Part shown: positions 23,542 to 34,860 of the stretch, piece by piece
Layout of the letters: each line of letters starts with the position of its first letter
Numbering within the stretch: the first letter of the stretch is position 1
NCBI GenBank assembly: GCA_036877525.1
Contig: JAZGTH010000122.1
Coordinates: 312,501-376,500 of the forward strand
Length of the DNA stretch: 64,000 nucleotides
Direction: 5' to 3'
DNA from: Chromobotia macracanthus
Lineage: Eukaryota; Chordata; Actinopteri; Cypriniformes; Botiidae
Position numbers and translations under genes: made by a program
Notes under the pieces: generated by a model
What the model saw: only the letters and a program-made list of their open reading frames with translations
The model's database searches: none
Told to the model about the DNA's origin: nothing

Positions 23542-24398
23542 CATATTACGTATGGAAATGAAAAGAAAAAATGTATATAGACATGTATAAGATATAGATC
23601 TTATACATGTTTATAGCATTACACAAATACCCATTTCTACAAAACCTTTTCAGTTGGAACAACATGCATGGTCTGTAATACAAGTCAAATGTCTAAAAGC
23701 CACTATTCTGAGTTTAAATTAAAGTTCAAAGCAATAAATGTCTTTGCAGAGAGCTATGTGTGTCACTGGTAAATATTACATAAAATGCAATGGATTATTT
23801 TACATCATTGCGGACTGAAGACCTTTTTATATACATTTTACTAGTATGTGATATTGTGCTTGACCATTTAAGATTCAGTTTAGGTTTAATTCTACCAGAA
23901 TAACAGTACTACATGAAAAAAACAGCAGACGTAGTTGGTGGGTACAATAATTTAGTGTTAGCTTGTTTGTTAAAGGCCAGTGCAGGTAAAAAAGGAACTG
24001 ACTGCCCCTTCCAGTAAGCTGTTGTGAGGTTACAAGAAAATCTTGTTTTTATAAACAAAATATTTTTGTACATGGGCAAATATGCTTATTGGTAAACTAC
24101 TATTAAAACTCCAAAAACATACGTAATAATGATAACTAATAATAAACTCATAACTGATAATAAAGCTCAGGATTTTATGGCTCTTCAAATTAAGTTCGAC
24201 ACTGATGGCACAAGGACTTATAATTAATTCTTATTATAAGTTATTCTTGATCAGAATAACATGGCTGATGTACATTTCAAAAATAATTTGTGATATTTTA
24301 AATATTGTTGCCATGGCAATGTGTCAAACCTTAAAACCACATTCAGTTGTATTTGTGGCGCTTAATATGCTTACAATGGCATGACATTTTTCACACAT

Positions 24399-24449
24399 AT
24401 AGTGGTCAGCTGTTTGGTGTGGGCAAAAGCATAGACATGGGTGTTATGG
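24399..24449 (+). repeat. Left arm of 51-bp perfect inverted repeat
   Basis: This 51-base stretch is the exact reverse complement of 25190-25240, 740 bases away. It contains GGTCAGCTGTTTGGTG and AGCATAGACATGGGTG. The two arms could fold into a long hairpin if transcribed. Confidence 0.9.
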
Positions 24450-24589
24450 GGGGCTCTTTAGTACCCCCTTTTGACTACAGTGAGTTAGTTTTGTATGCAT
24501 TAACCAGACTGGGTACATGTATTGTTCTCATCCAGCCAAACAACTTTGAAAATTATATTCATTAGCTCCGACCAACAGGAAGTTGGCTA

Positions 24590-25000
24590 TTTTGGATTGT
24601 ATGCAGATTTTTGTTAATTCCAGACTCTGAATTATGCCAATAATATATCTAGAATAGTGCTGCCATGGTGAGACAATAAATTAATGGCAAGAAACAAGAA
24701 GTGGCTCATATCTGCTGTGTGAATTGATTTCTTTTAAATTTGAGCTGTATGTTTGGCCCTAGGGACTGACTGTGACTCAACAATATCAAAGTGCCACCAA
24801 CTGGCAGAAGGAAGTATGTCGCTTAAAACAGCATTTAAAAACATTGAAAATGCTAAACTGTGAACAGATTGTTGATATCTCCAACAGTGTTGCCATGGCA
24901 AAGCAATCAATTAATGACAATAAATGAAACAGGAAGTGTCTCATATCTTTGCGTGCATTGAGTGATCAACATTAAACTTGGGAAGTATGTTTGATGTTGT
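24590..25000. repeat. Unclassified repeat with TTGCCATGGCAA/ATATCAACA blocks
   Basis: TGTTGCCATGGCAAAG and GTTGATATCTCCAACAGTG, with a nearby GCCACCAACTGGCAGAAGGAAGT, recur in reverse orientation at 32020-32240 and 34335-34860. The family is non-coding, and its class is unknown to me. Confidence 0.55.
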
Positions 25001-25189
25001 GTGTCTAATACCATAAAATATTTGAACATTGCATAATGAAAAAGAATAGGAGATAAATAACAAAATAGTAGTGTCTTTAGGACTGTAGTTAGATCATTAT
25101 ATTAAAAGCAATATTAACAATTTGCAAAACTCTATGCCAAGATAATTGTCATATAATTGTCAGTTCTGTGGTCAGTTCTGTAGTCTGTA

Positions 25190-25240
25190 CCATAACACCC
25201 ATGTCTATGCTTTTGCCCACACCAAACAGCTGACCACTAT
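25190..25240 (-). repeat. Right arm of 51-bp perfect inverted repeat
   Basis: It is the exact complement of 24399-24449. Just to its left and right, short GTCAGTTCTGTAGTCTGTA-like units are repeated (25160-25190 and 25277-25310). Confidence 0.9.
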
Positions 25241-25294
25241 AATATGTGTAAAACAGATAATCAGGGATTCAATACTGAAGGTCAGTACTGTAGT

Positions 25295-25450
25295 CTGTAG
25301 GTACTGTAGTTGGTACCTCAAGGTGCTGACTAGAGTACCTTTGGGGAAATTAAATGAACCTTGGGGAAATGAAAGGCAGACAGACCTGTGTGGAGTCAGT
25401 ACATACTTTTCTTATCGGAAGTGTCCCCGGTTCTGGTTTACCTAGTTAAT
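25295..25450 (-). mobile_element. LINE 3' UTR fragment
   Basis: The reverse complement matches the 3' UTR of the LINE at 17265-17330 (CTTAAGGCATTGTTAGGCTG-like start, then CCGGGGACACTTCC). Confidence 0.55.
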
Positions 25451-26039
25451 GCAGCCTAACAATGCCTTAAAGAATTTGAGTAGTATATTGACATTACATT
25501 TTGCCATATCTAATTTCTAAATGACCCTGTTATAGCATTCCAAATGTAAAAGTTCAACATTTTTTTGTTAATCATTGTCCTAGCAAGTCCACAGAATTGT
25601 ACTGGACTGGTTTTATTGATGCATAGTGAAAAACCTAGGACTACTTCACAAAAATAAGTTTATTAAATATTTAATATAAAAAATATATTTTTAAAGTTTA
25701 AAAAGTGGGTTGATTGACAGCAGTGGTTTTAGAGGCAAAGTTGTTAGGATATCTAACATACATCAATATTTTGTCTGTTTTTCAACGTCACATAATATAC
25801 AATTGTTAATCCACCCAAAAAATAAAATAGTGCCTCCCTGTGACTGATTTCTTTCAGAATTCTTACAGACCATTGGGCTCAGGAGTTAAACATGTCCACA
25901 GAGTTTCATTCTAATAGGTGCTCAAAATTCATTGGCCAATGGCAGCCATGTTTTTCAAGATAATCGTATGTCCTCATATACAATCATGACATCTTGGAAA
26001 AAGACATGTCGGTTTTATGGTTGAATGAGCTAACTTTGG

Positions 26040-26810
26040 ATTAGTTATAGTCATTTTTTCACATTATAGCGCCACCAAGTGGCCAATCTTTGTGATATTT
26101 TGGTGACCACAGATGAGATTCCTACACGTGTACCAAGTTTGGTGACCTTCTCACATTCACTTCCTGAGTTATAGCCGCGGAACCAAAATGTGGCCCAGCC
26201 CACTTTTAACATTTTGTCCTCAAGCTGCGAACATGACTGAAATTTTTTTGGTAATTATTAACATTTTGACTCCTGAATCTTTAAGCATTGGTTGGGTTTA
26301 GATAATTATTAACATAATTATTAATTATAGTAATTATTAACATTCTGACTCTAGGGAGTCTTTTAACACTGATTTGGTTCCGATTGGTCGAAAAACCAGA
26401 AGTAGGATTTGCAAAAAATTAAAAATGATGGGAAAATTGTAATGGGGGAAATGAAATTGGAGATATGAGCCATCATGAGCCAATAGTAAACATCTTAATC
26501 ATCTTGGATTCCAATGGTAAGAGGCACTTGTTGATTGGACAAATGGTGAAGGATTTATGATTATAATTCTGAACTCATATGAATCATATGAGTTATGATT
26601 TGGTATGTATCAGTTTTACGGCAGAATAATAACAATAATACCAAATATAATCTTAAAAACAATAGGGTTTCAGCACTTTGTGCTTGAACCCCTAATGATA
26701 ATTATAATAAAAATCTTAATTACAATAGGTCCTCAGTGCTTCGCACTTGTACCCCTAATAAAAATCATGACACCAATCATGACACCTAAGACAAAGACAT
26801 TGGATGCCAA
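26040..26810 (+). repeat. Unclassified cyprinid-type repeat with GCACTTTGTGC hairpins
   Basis: An initial block (GCGCCACCAAGTGGCCAATC) is followed by TTCCTGAGTTATAGCCGCGG and, at the far end, two units of an A-rich segment. Each unit carries a small hairpin (CAGCACTTTGTGCTTG at 26671-26686; CAGTGCTTCGCACTTG at 26734-26749). This layout is widespread in cyprinid genomes, but I cannot name the family. Confidence 0.45.
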
Positions 26811-27227
26811 TGTTCTGCTTGATTGAGTTAACTTTGAATAAATGGAGGTACATTATAAATACCCGTTATTACATGCAAAAACTTCTTACTGTACTTCTAA
26901 CTTATTACTGTACTTCTCTCAGTGGTCTATAAGAGGGTAATGTATTCAGACTGCTTACTAAAGACTACTAAAGACTATGCGACGTGTAGTTAATTAACAA
27001 GATGATAGGTATCATATTAAGCAAGAGATGGCACATAGAAAGATAACAACTTATGAGACAGGGGTATAAGGGATTTGCAATAGTGCCATAGAATACAATA
27101 CACAAAAATAAAATACATACATACATGCACAAAATATGTACACAATAAAAATACCTGAAAATTGCACAATAAAAGAGAATTGCAGACATAGGAATAACAA
27201 ATTAGAAAAGTGCACATAGCAGTCACA

Positions 27228-27345
27228 TCCACACCTGCCTCCTGAAGAATGCTCAATCTGACTAGTTTCGCAAGACAAAGGCAGGACAAGGTTCAAGTGC
27301 TTTATAACGTTTTTCCTGATTTGTATAAAGTTGTTATAGTAGTAT
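27228..27345 (+). repeat. 118-bp dispersed duplication, copy 2
   Basis: It is a near-identical copy of 23424-23541. Neither copy has obvious terminal inverted repeats. Confidence 0.8.
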
Positions 27346-27439
27346 CATTTCGCTAGAAGCAATATTAACAATTTACAAAACCCTAAGCTCAGTTAGCTAG
27401 TCAGCAGTCTAAAATAACAAAACAAAAATATGGAACAAA

Positions 27440-28320
27440 AATATAGAAACAAACTGGGCTAGAGGTAGGTATGCAGATAATAGTAAGTTTTAAAAAAAAG
27501 TCCAAATCCCTGATTATCTGTCTTAGGAGTTGTGCCATCCTGTCCCCCAACATCTGGTCTGGATAAAGTCAGAAAGACAAACAGGGAAATGAAAGACAGA
27601 CTATACATTCTTCATATTCATTTATGGGTCTAGTTGGGCCTAGTTGAAATGTACAGCTGTGAAAAGCAAAGGCCCAAGCACTGAGCCCTTTGGTACTCCA
27701 TACTGAACTTGTGATCGATATGACACCTTTTTACTCACAGCAACAACCTGAAATTAGTCAGATAAATATGATTTTAACCATGCAAGTGCAGTTCCATTTT
27801 TGGCAACATAGTTTTAAAGCCTATTTAAAGGAATGCTGTGGTCAGTATTGTCAAAGGCTGTGCTAAGGTCAAGTAACACTAGAAGAGATCCAGCCACAAT
27901 CAGCTGACAAGAGCAAATCATTTGTCACTCTGATGAGATCATTCTCTGTCCTATGATATTCTTCTGAATCTTGACTGGAATTTCCCAAAGATACTGTTTC
28001 TTTCCAGGAATGAACATATCTGTGAATACATATCTGATCCTGATTGGAATTTCTTACAGATACTGTTTCTTTCCAGGAATGAACATATCTGTGAATACAT
28101 ATCTGATGTTATTGTGTTGCAGGCATTTTCATGTTTGTTTTTTTTCTCTGGCAGTATCTATTTTGTTATTAAGAAAATTTTATAAAATCATCACTGCTAT
28201 GATACTGACAACTGTCAGAAGCAGTTGAAACTTTATCTTTAGTTAATATAGCCACTGTAAATATCTAGGGTTATGTTTATTTTCTTCTAAAAGATTTTTG
28301 TTTATACTGTTTATATATAG
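27440..28320 (-). mobile_element. LINE fragment of the same family as 14937-17803
   Basis: Read on the minus strand it aligns with RT and 3' UTR sequence of the plus-strand LINE. 27540-27600 matches the 3' UTR near 17400. 27650-27960 is RT sequence, and its tail repeats the ATCTGTCTTAGGAG-type block. A segment of about 66 bases in the RT part is tandemly duplicated (about 27975-28110). Confidence 0.7.
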
Positions 28321-28489
28321 TTTTATTCATCTTAAGCCTCATGGAGTACTACCATCTGACCAAGTTTTAATTCTCTGTGCTTTACAGGTTGGTTTGCATG
28401 ATCAGTTTTAGGGTGGAATAATAAAATAAAAATCTTGTTGAATTTCCTTCCAGTGAGTGTGTAATTTCGGTGCACCTGTGCCTGTAAAA

Positions 28490-28980
28490 TGCTGCCATCT
28501 TGAGGAGTCGCCCGCATCTCCTGTCCAAGGCCTGTAAGACTGCGGCAGCTCTTGCTGCCAAAGCTTACATAACAGCCAGATAGGCATAACATAACAGATA
28601 GGCAGCCTCTGCCCTGCCCTGCATGGGCATCCTTCAGGTTCACCAGGCCAAAGCACTTAAGAAGCATTCTTTTGTACGTCTGTCGCAACGATTGGTTTGC
28701 AGCAATGGACCTGACAGACACTTACTGCCTTGACACAGGCCGTTCCTTCGGTTTGCGTTTGAGGGTCGGGCATATCAGTACAAGGTCTGTACTTTGGTAC
28801 AATCAGTACTTTGGGCTGTCCCTTTTCTCCCCGTGTCTTTACCAAAGTCGTGGAGGCTGCCCTTGCCCCGTTATGAGAAATGGGCATTCGCATCCTCAAC
28901 TACCTCAATGACTCGCTCATTTTGGCCACTCTCAAGAGCAGTTGTGTGAACACAGGGGTCTGGTCTATGAAAAGTCCATC
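28490..28980 (+). mobile_element. DIRS1-like retrotransposon fragment (gag end and RT start)
   Basis: Translated blocks include HRPFLRFAFEGRAYQYKVL, broken by a small insertion, then SPRVFTKVVEAALAPL and MGIRILNYLNDSLILATL. These match DIRS-type reverse transcriptase, where LNYLND stands at the catalytic D-D position. An alanine-rich stretch upstream (SKACKTAAALAAKAY) resembles the end of the DIRS gag-like region. Frameshifts and stops are present. Confidence 0.75.
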
Positions 28981-31019
28981 AAACATCCTCGGAAAGTATG
29001 TTAGCCAAACAAATGCAGACAAAAACCAATAAAACCAAATGTAAAAACTAAAATTATAGCAACACTCATATACAACATATGGCAAAGACCAGACACTTGT
29101 ACTGGATACTTAACTACTTTACTACTTAAAGTAGTTTATTTAATGGTGAGTGGTAGATGATACAACTTTACTGTTTAAGGTTCTTTAGTTGACTATATGG
29201 TTCTTTAGTGTTTTGAAAGGCTTATTTTTATTTTTTATGTTCTTTAGATCAGTGTATTGAGTTCTGTAAAGTGCCAATACAAAGAAAAACATAACATTTT
29301 CCCAGACTAATGTAACAGGTATACCAAGTGTACTTTTAAATATTATAATTCACACAAAATTGTTTATTCTCATATACCTGATATAGATGCCTGATTGATA
29401 TTCTTTTTTTCCTTTTATTGTGATGTCATCATGAGCCAACATAATTTCTTGTTCTGTCCCCTCATTTTCCTCTTGACATTGTAATTGCGTGGAAGAGGTG
29501 AGTTGTAACCTGGCTCCTAATAATCTTAATAAATCTTTATTGTAAATAATGATTCCATGTCTTAATTTTCACACCAATTTATGTGTATAAAGTTATTTTA
29601 CTTATATTTTGATTATTTTTGTCATTTTGAACTTTTTTTTATTTATATTTTTGTCTAATATATGGAAATTTTTACATGGTGATCGCATGGAAACACAGTG
29701 GTACTCACTGTGCTGACGCTAAGCCTGAATGGTTTTATGAACCCAGAGAGACCTTTGTTTTTGCTGAAGATATATAACTGCAATGGCAGAAAGCATGCGT
29801 TGTTCCTTGTTCATTGTTTATTTTAAGCAATTTGTGCTCTGATTCCATTTATATGTAGCCGTTTCCCTACAAAATGTTTGTTTTTAGTGGCAAAAGATTG
29901 TTGTCTACAACATAATGTCATTCACAAATATTACTAGGCAACCAGAAATGCCCACTAGCAACCCACGGCCAGCCACTGGAGACCAGCAGCGAAAAAGTCA
30001 CTTGCGGTGTGAACAGGGCTTAAGCCGGTCGATTTGACCCCTCATTCATGGTTCTACGACAAACTGTGCGGGACAAGTTACTTACTGAAGTTTTGTGCAG
30101 AAAAGGAGGAAGAAGCATGCAAGAGCGTAATAAGGATGCTTTGCTTTGCAAGCATCATTAATAATATAACTGCAAACAGTATCATATATGTTTGATAGAG
30201 CACATTAAGGGCGAGCCACTTATAAAGGCTGCTTTTCTGTTTCTATGTATCAGTAAAGAGATCCAGCGAAACTGATGCCTGCTGTCCCATGTCTGTATGT
30301 CAAACTCCACAACACAACGCTACACACAACACAGACAAGTTTTTAATAACTGGTGTCCCTGGCCGCACATCGTGTTGGGCATACATGAGTCACCGGTTAC
30401 ACTAACATCAAACTGTAACTTATTGTAAAGATTTAATGGGAATGAACAAGTGAGGGAGTAGCTCTTTCCTGACTCCGTGTACAAACGCAATGTTTCCTGT
30501 AATGAAGCATTATCGATCCAAATGCAAGCAGAACTTAATCACTCACATTCAAACATTCAGATCAGCTCATTTTAATGCCACTAGTGCATTTAGATAATTG
30601 CCCTGCTGTTTAAAGTGTTTATGTGACCTAGATCTGAATGAACTAGATCTGACCTGTCCAATTGTATTATTAACATAGTAATCAAAAATAAGATTTAATA
30701 CCCTAACCTCTTGACCAATTGCTGCAGTTTTGTTTAAAAGGTGGACTGGCAATTAACTACCCAGAAGAAATTTTTCAAGCATCTGACTTTGCACATACAC
30801 ATCAAATATGTGGCTCGTGACTGGGACTACAGCATCATTATGACAACAGCCAAATCACAACATGGCATTGAATTGGTTTTGTCATCAGAAGCCTATTGTG
30901 TGGTACGTTTGCTATTAACTGTGTGTAGTGGTTAAGCCACCATTTAAAAAAATGAAATCTCTTTAGGTTCATGTAAATAATAGTATCAGGGTCATAGCTT
31001 CATGTTTTGAGTTTGTTTC
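28981..31019. other. Mostly unassigned sequence
   Basis: A block at 29695-29740 (GTGGTACTCACTGTGCTGAC) is repeated at 31826-31865. The stretch 30100-30330 has LTR-like features but no partner copy in the window. An exon-like open segment at 30741-30902 is listed separately. Nothing else was recognised. Confidence 0.35.
30741..30902 (+). other. Exon-like open segment of unknown identity
   Basis: There are 54 codons without a stop, preceded by a pyrimidine-containing acceptor (TTTGTTTAAAAG) and followed by a donor (GTGGTACGT). The segment is phase 0 at both ends. The translation contains RDWDYSIIMTTAKSQHGIEL, which looks protein-like, but I recognise no family. It may be an exon of a host gene with other exons outside the window, or a piece of an unknown element. 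Confidence 0.35.
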
Positions 31020-31029
31020 CTAGTTCTCT

Positions 31030-31575
31030 TGCCAGGATCCTGACATCCCTTGTGTTTTGTGTCAGAGCATAATGTTTGGGTCCTGACTCTATTCTAGTCT
31101 TAGTTCTTGTATTTTAGAGTGAGGATGTAGACTCATGGTCTTTGTCTTTGTGACCTGTGGAAGCACATGACCATTGTTTGTTTACTGTCTTGAGTCGCGA
31201 CCCCTCCCTCTTGTTTCCTTATTAATCATTCCATCATTAGTTTATTCCCCCCACCTGCCTGCCCTTGTTACCTGCATTGTTTTCCTTCCCTATTTAATGC
31301 CCTTGTGTTTACTGGTGTATCGTTTCTTGTTATCTGGTGCAAATAATCAGCCTTGTAGTGCTTGAGCTCTGTATATATACGTATATATATATATATATAC
31401 GTATATATATATATATATATATATTACCTTGTTTTGATTTTGGTTTTCTCAAGTCTTGTCTTGGTTTGCTTGTTTTGAATATTTCAAGTCGTTTTGATTC
31501 TTGTTTGAATAAAAAAAAAAACTTTGGTTAAAAGATGTCTGCGATTGAGTTCTCCCTCTGTGTCCCTGAAACAAT
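31030..31575 (+). mobile_element. Probable solo LTR (Gypsy-like) with TA microsatellite
   Basis: The base composition and phrases (CCCTATTTAATGCCCTTGTG, later TTGTTTTGATTTTGGTTTTC, AATAAAAAAAAAAACTTTGG) are typical of teleost Gypsy LTRs with a U3 TATA-like box and a polyadenylation site. A (TA)n tract with ACGTA interruptions (31373-31425) is embedded. Ends are not defined. Confidence 0.4.
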
Positions 31576-32019
31576 ACAGCGGCACAAAACAGCAAACACA
31601 GCAACAAATGACATTACACACACAAACACACAAAATAACATTCATATTATCACTCATCAGACATACAAACCCCTCGGTTTGTCTTAGACATATTTTATTA
31701 TGTCTCTGTGTAAATACAGAGACACATTTTAAAAAAAAAATGATGCATGGAAAAACGTGTCAGGTCCTGTCCAGTCTGAAGTATGGTTGAAACCGGAATT
31801 CATACATACGCAGCTCCTGCAACAGCCAGTGGTACTCACTGTGCTGATGCTAAGCCTGAATGGTTTTATAAACATTGGTACTCACAAACAGTGATGTTGG
31901 GCACAAGCAAGACGCCAAGACACCATCGCCATAAATAGCTTGTCTGAAAACAATGCATGGTGGGCAGTTAACTATTTAACTAGGTAAATAATATTGGAGT
32001 ATTTAAAGTCTATTTTAAG

Positions 32020-32240
32020 CGGCACTTCCTGCTGCCAGTTGGTGGCACTATAACTGTGGTTCATAATAGTCACATTATTATGATCAGCCCACAATACCAA
32101 AATAAAGTTATTGCCTCACAACATCAGTCAATACATGAACAATCTGTTCACAATTTAATATTTAATGTCTCTCCTTTATTCTGACCAAGTCTGAAGTGAT
32201 TTGGTTAAATGTAAGTTGATTATTTTAAACTTTGTTTTAA
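32020..32240 (+). repeat. Unclassified repeat (family of 24590-25000 and 34335-34860)
   Basis: GCACTTCCTGCTGCCAGTTG and GATCAGCCCACAATACC are shared with the copy starting at 34338. The family is non-coding. Confidence 0.6.
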
Positions 32241-32269
32241 AGTGACACTTGATGTTTTGGGGAAATGCA

Positions 32270-34225
32270 CTTCAGGCGTGCCCGAGTCTGAACGTGTCAT
32301 AGAATGTGTTCCACCGCACTTGAGAGATCTAGTCTTTTATAGCCGATACTTTATAGTTCCCAAAATCAATGTGATTCTGTTGGGTTTGCTGCACATGAAA
32401 CTAAATGTTCTAAATTTTTAGTTCTGGCTAAAAATGAGGCAGGGGCTGAGGCCCGGGTAATGGAGGCTTTATACTCACTTGGTGTAGTCCATTTGGCAGA
32501 ATGGAAGTTGATTTGTTCGCCTCTAAGGAGTTGACACACTGTTCCCTCTGGTTCAGCCTCACTCATCCAGCTCCCTTGGGGATGGATGCCATGGTACAGA
32601 CGTTATGTCTGGAGGGGTTACATCTGTATGCATTTCCCCCGATAGCCTTTATCCCAGAAGTCCTAGCCAGGGTCTACCAGGACTGAGTTCGGCTGCTTCT
32701 AGTAGCGTTGTTCTGGCCGACATGGGTCTGGTTCTCAGACATGATGTCATCTTCTGGACGGGCCTTCTGGGGAGCTCCCAGTCCGGAGGGACCTCTTATC
32801 CTAGGCTCAGGGGTCAATCTTTCATCCCTGGCCAGAGATCTGGAAACTGTGAGTCTGGCCCCTGAGGGGAGCCAGCTCTTAAATTTTGGTCTCTCAACTA
32901 AGGTTGTAGAGACAATTATGAGTTCCAGAGCCCCATCTACTAAGAGACTGTATGCCCTGAAGTGGCAGCTGTTTGCGTTGTGGTGTAAGTGACACCATGT
33001 TGACCCAGTTCAGTGCTGGAGTTCCTTCAAGAGTGCTTCTCTGCAGGTTTGGCTCCAACCACCCTCAAGGCTTATGTGGCAGATTTGTCTGCTATTGGAA
33101 GACACCCTCTGGTGTCTCATTTTCTGCACGATGCCAGACAGCTGATGCCTTTCTGTCACACGTGGGTCCCTTTCTTGGGACCTTACCATTGGTCTAAGGG
33201 GTTTATCTTTGGCTCCATTTGAGCCCCTAGAGTCAGCCTTGAATAAGTTTCTGACTCTGAAGGTGGCTCTGCTTTTGGCTCTTACATCACTCAAAAGAGT
33301 AGGAGATCTACAGACTCTATCTGTAGATCCTGCCTGCGTGGATTTTGCCCCTGGCTTTCTTAAAGCCATTTTGCACCCTAGATCAGACTATATCCCCAAG
33401 GTGCCTGCTGCGGCTGGTCACCCGGTGGTATTTCAAGCCTTCTGTCCTACACCGTTTGATTCGCCGGAGCAGGAGAGACTTCATTTGTTGTGTTCAGTCA
33501 GAGCCTTGAGGATTTATGTCCGCAGCTCAGGCCAGTGGCGTAAGACCTCTCAGCTCTTAGTCTGTTTTGGTGGCCGCAACCGAGATGGATCTCACTGGAT
33601 CACAGATGCTATTACCCTTACCTATGAGGTCTGTAACCTCGTGTTGGGCATTAGAACCCATTCTACCAGGGGTGTAGCATCATCTAAGGCTCTGTCTAGG
33701 GGAGCATCCCTAAGTGATGTTTGTGCTGTGGAAGGCTGGTCCTCTATGCACACATTTATTAGATTTTACAGTTTAGACTTGAACTCAACTCTGGGCGCTC
33801 CGGTCCGCCTGGGTTGACAAGTCTAAATCTGCTCCTATGTTCTGTCCCAATGTTTTAAAGCATCTGGGGCAGGCTTTCCTTCACTGTCGTAGTGGGTATT
33901 ACTTCCCCATAGTGTCAAGTTGACGCAGTATTGAGTTCCCTCAAAAGGGAACGTTACATATGTAACACTGTTCCCTAGGGACGATACACTGCATCTCTTT
34001 ACCACATCTCGGTATTGCCTTCACGACTTTGTTTAGACCTAAGCTGATGAGGTATTTTTCAGGCGTATTTTAATGGATTTGTGGGGCGGAATGCTATGAC
34101 CTTGAACTATCCTGTGAATAGGCCTGGTTTTACACGTGTTCAGACTCGAGCGTGCCTGAAGCACTCTTGTCCATAGCGTCAAGCTGACACAGCGTCTCGT
34201 TCCAGATTACATACATAACCTGAGA
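32270..34225 (+). mobile_element. DIRS1-like retrotransposon, 3' portion (RNase H region, tyrosine recombinase, terminal repeat)
   Basis: It starts with YSRYFIVPK near 32335. The RNase H-region block VDLFASKELTHCSLWFSLTH lies near 32505. An open frame at 33209-33817 encodes a tyrosine recombinase: SLKRVGDLQTLSVDP with the first catalytic Arg, then RTHSTRGVASSKAL with the H-x-x-R box, then GWSSMHTFIRFY with the Tyr nucleophile. Hence the R-H-R-Y set is present. After it, 33920-33995 has the internal complementary repeat (GAGTTCCCTCAAAAGGGAACG) and 34120-34225 the terminal repeat. The upstream frames are broken, so the element is not autonomous, but this recombinase C-terminal part is surprisingly intact. 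Confidence 0.85.
33209..33817 (+). pseudogene. DIRS tyrosine recombinase, long open C-terminal frame
   Basis: This 202-codon frame holds the catalytic domain of a DIRS recombinase. Visible residues are the first Arg (KRVGDL), H-S-T-R-G (second Arg box), W of GWSS and Y of FIRFY. In the family the enzyme inserts circular element DNA at short matching sites without target duplications. The N-terminal part (33010-33200) is in other frames, so the full protein is broken. The minus-strand sister copy at 46062-46430 lacks the catalytic C-terminal section. Confidence 0.75.
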
Positions 34226-34334
34226 TGTTTCGTACAGCTGTGTGTATGTATACATGAAATATGCACCATCTTTGTGTGCCCTGAGGCTATTTTAAAAGCA
34301 GACTATTTAAAGTTTTAAATTTTAATACGTCTGT

Positions 34335-34860
34335 TGATGCACTTCCTGCTGCCAGCTGGTGATACTATAACTGTGATTTACAACTGCCACATCATTGTGA
34401 TCAGCCCACAACAACAAACATTTCTCAAGTTTGATGTAGACCACTCAATGCATGATATAAGACTCTTCCTGTTCCATTTATTGCCATAAATTGATTACCT
34501 CGCCATGGCAACACTCTTCGAGATATCAACAATCCGTTCATAGTTTAGCAAGTCTCTTCTTTTTTCCACCCTTGTATAAAGTGACTTGGGTAAATTTAAA
34601 AGGACAGAAACACTGTTTTGTGACATACTTCCTTTAGCTTGGTTGTGGCGTTATGACTGTGACTCACAATAGCCACCACTATCCCATAAGTCCCTAGGAC
34701 CAAACAGTTGAAATCTGAACAAAAAAACACTCAATTCACACAGCAGATATGAGCCACTGTTTCCTTTTTTGTCATTAACTTGCCATGGCAACATCATTCA
34801 AGATATCGTCTTGAATGGGTCAACAAGACCAATATACGTATCAAGGAATCAACTTGCTTA
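34335..34860 (+). repeat. Unclassified repeat (family of 32020-32240)
   Basis: The blocks GCACTTCCTGCTGCCAGCTG, CTCGCCATGGCAACACTC and ACTTGCCATGGCAACATC show at least two partial units in tandem. Confidence 0.55.

Noticed and set aside
28000..28115. CRISPR-like or satellite repeat
   Set aside because: It is only two tandem copies of a LINE-derived segment without spacers; this is a eukaryotic genome.
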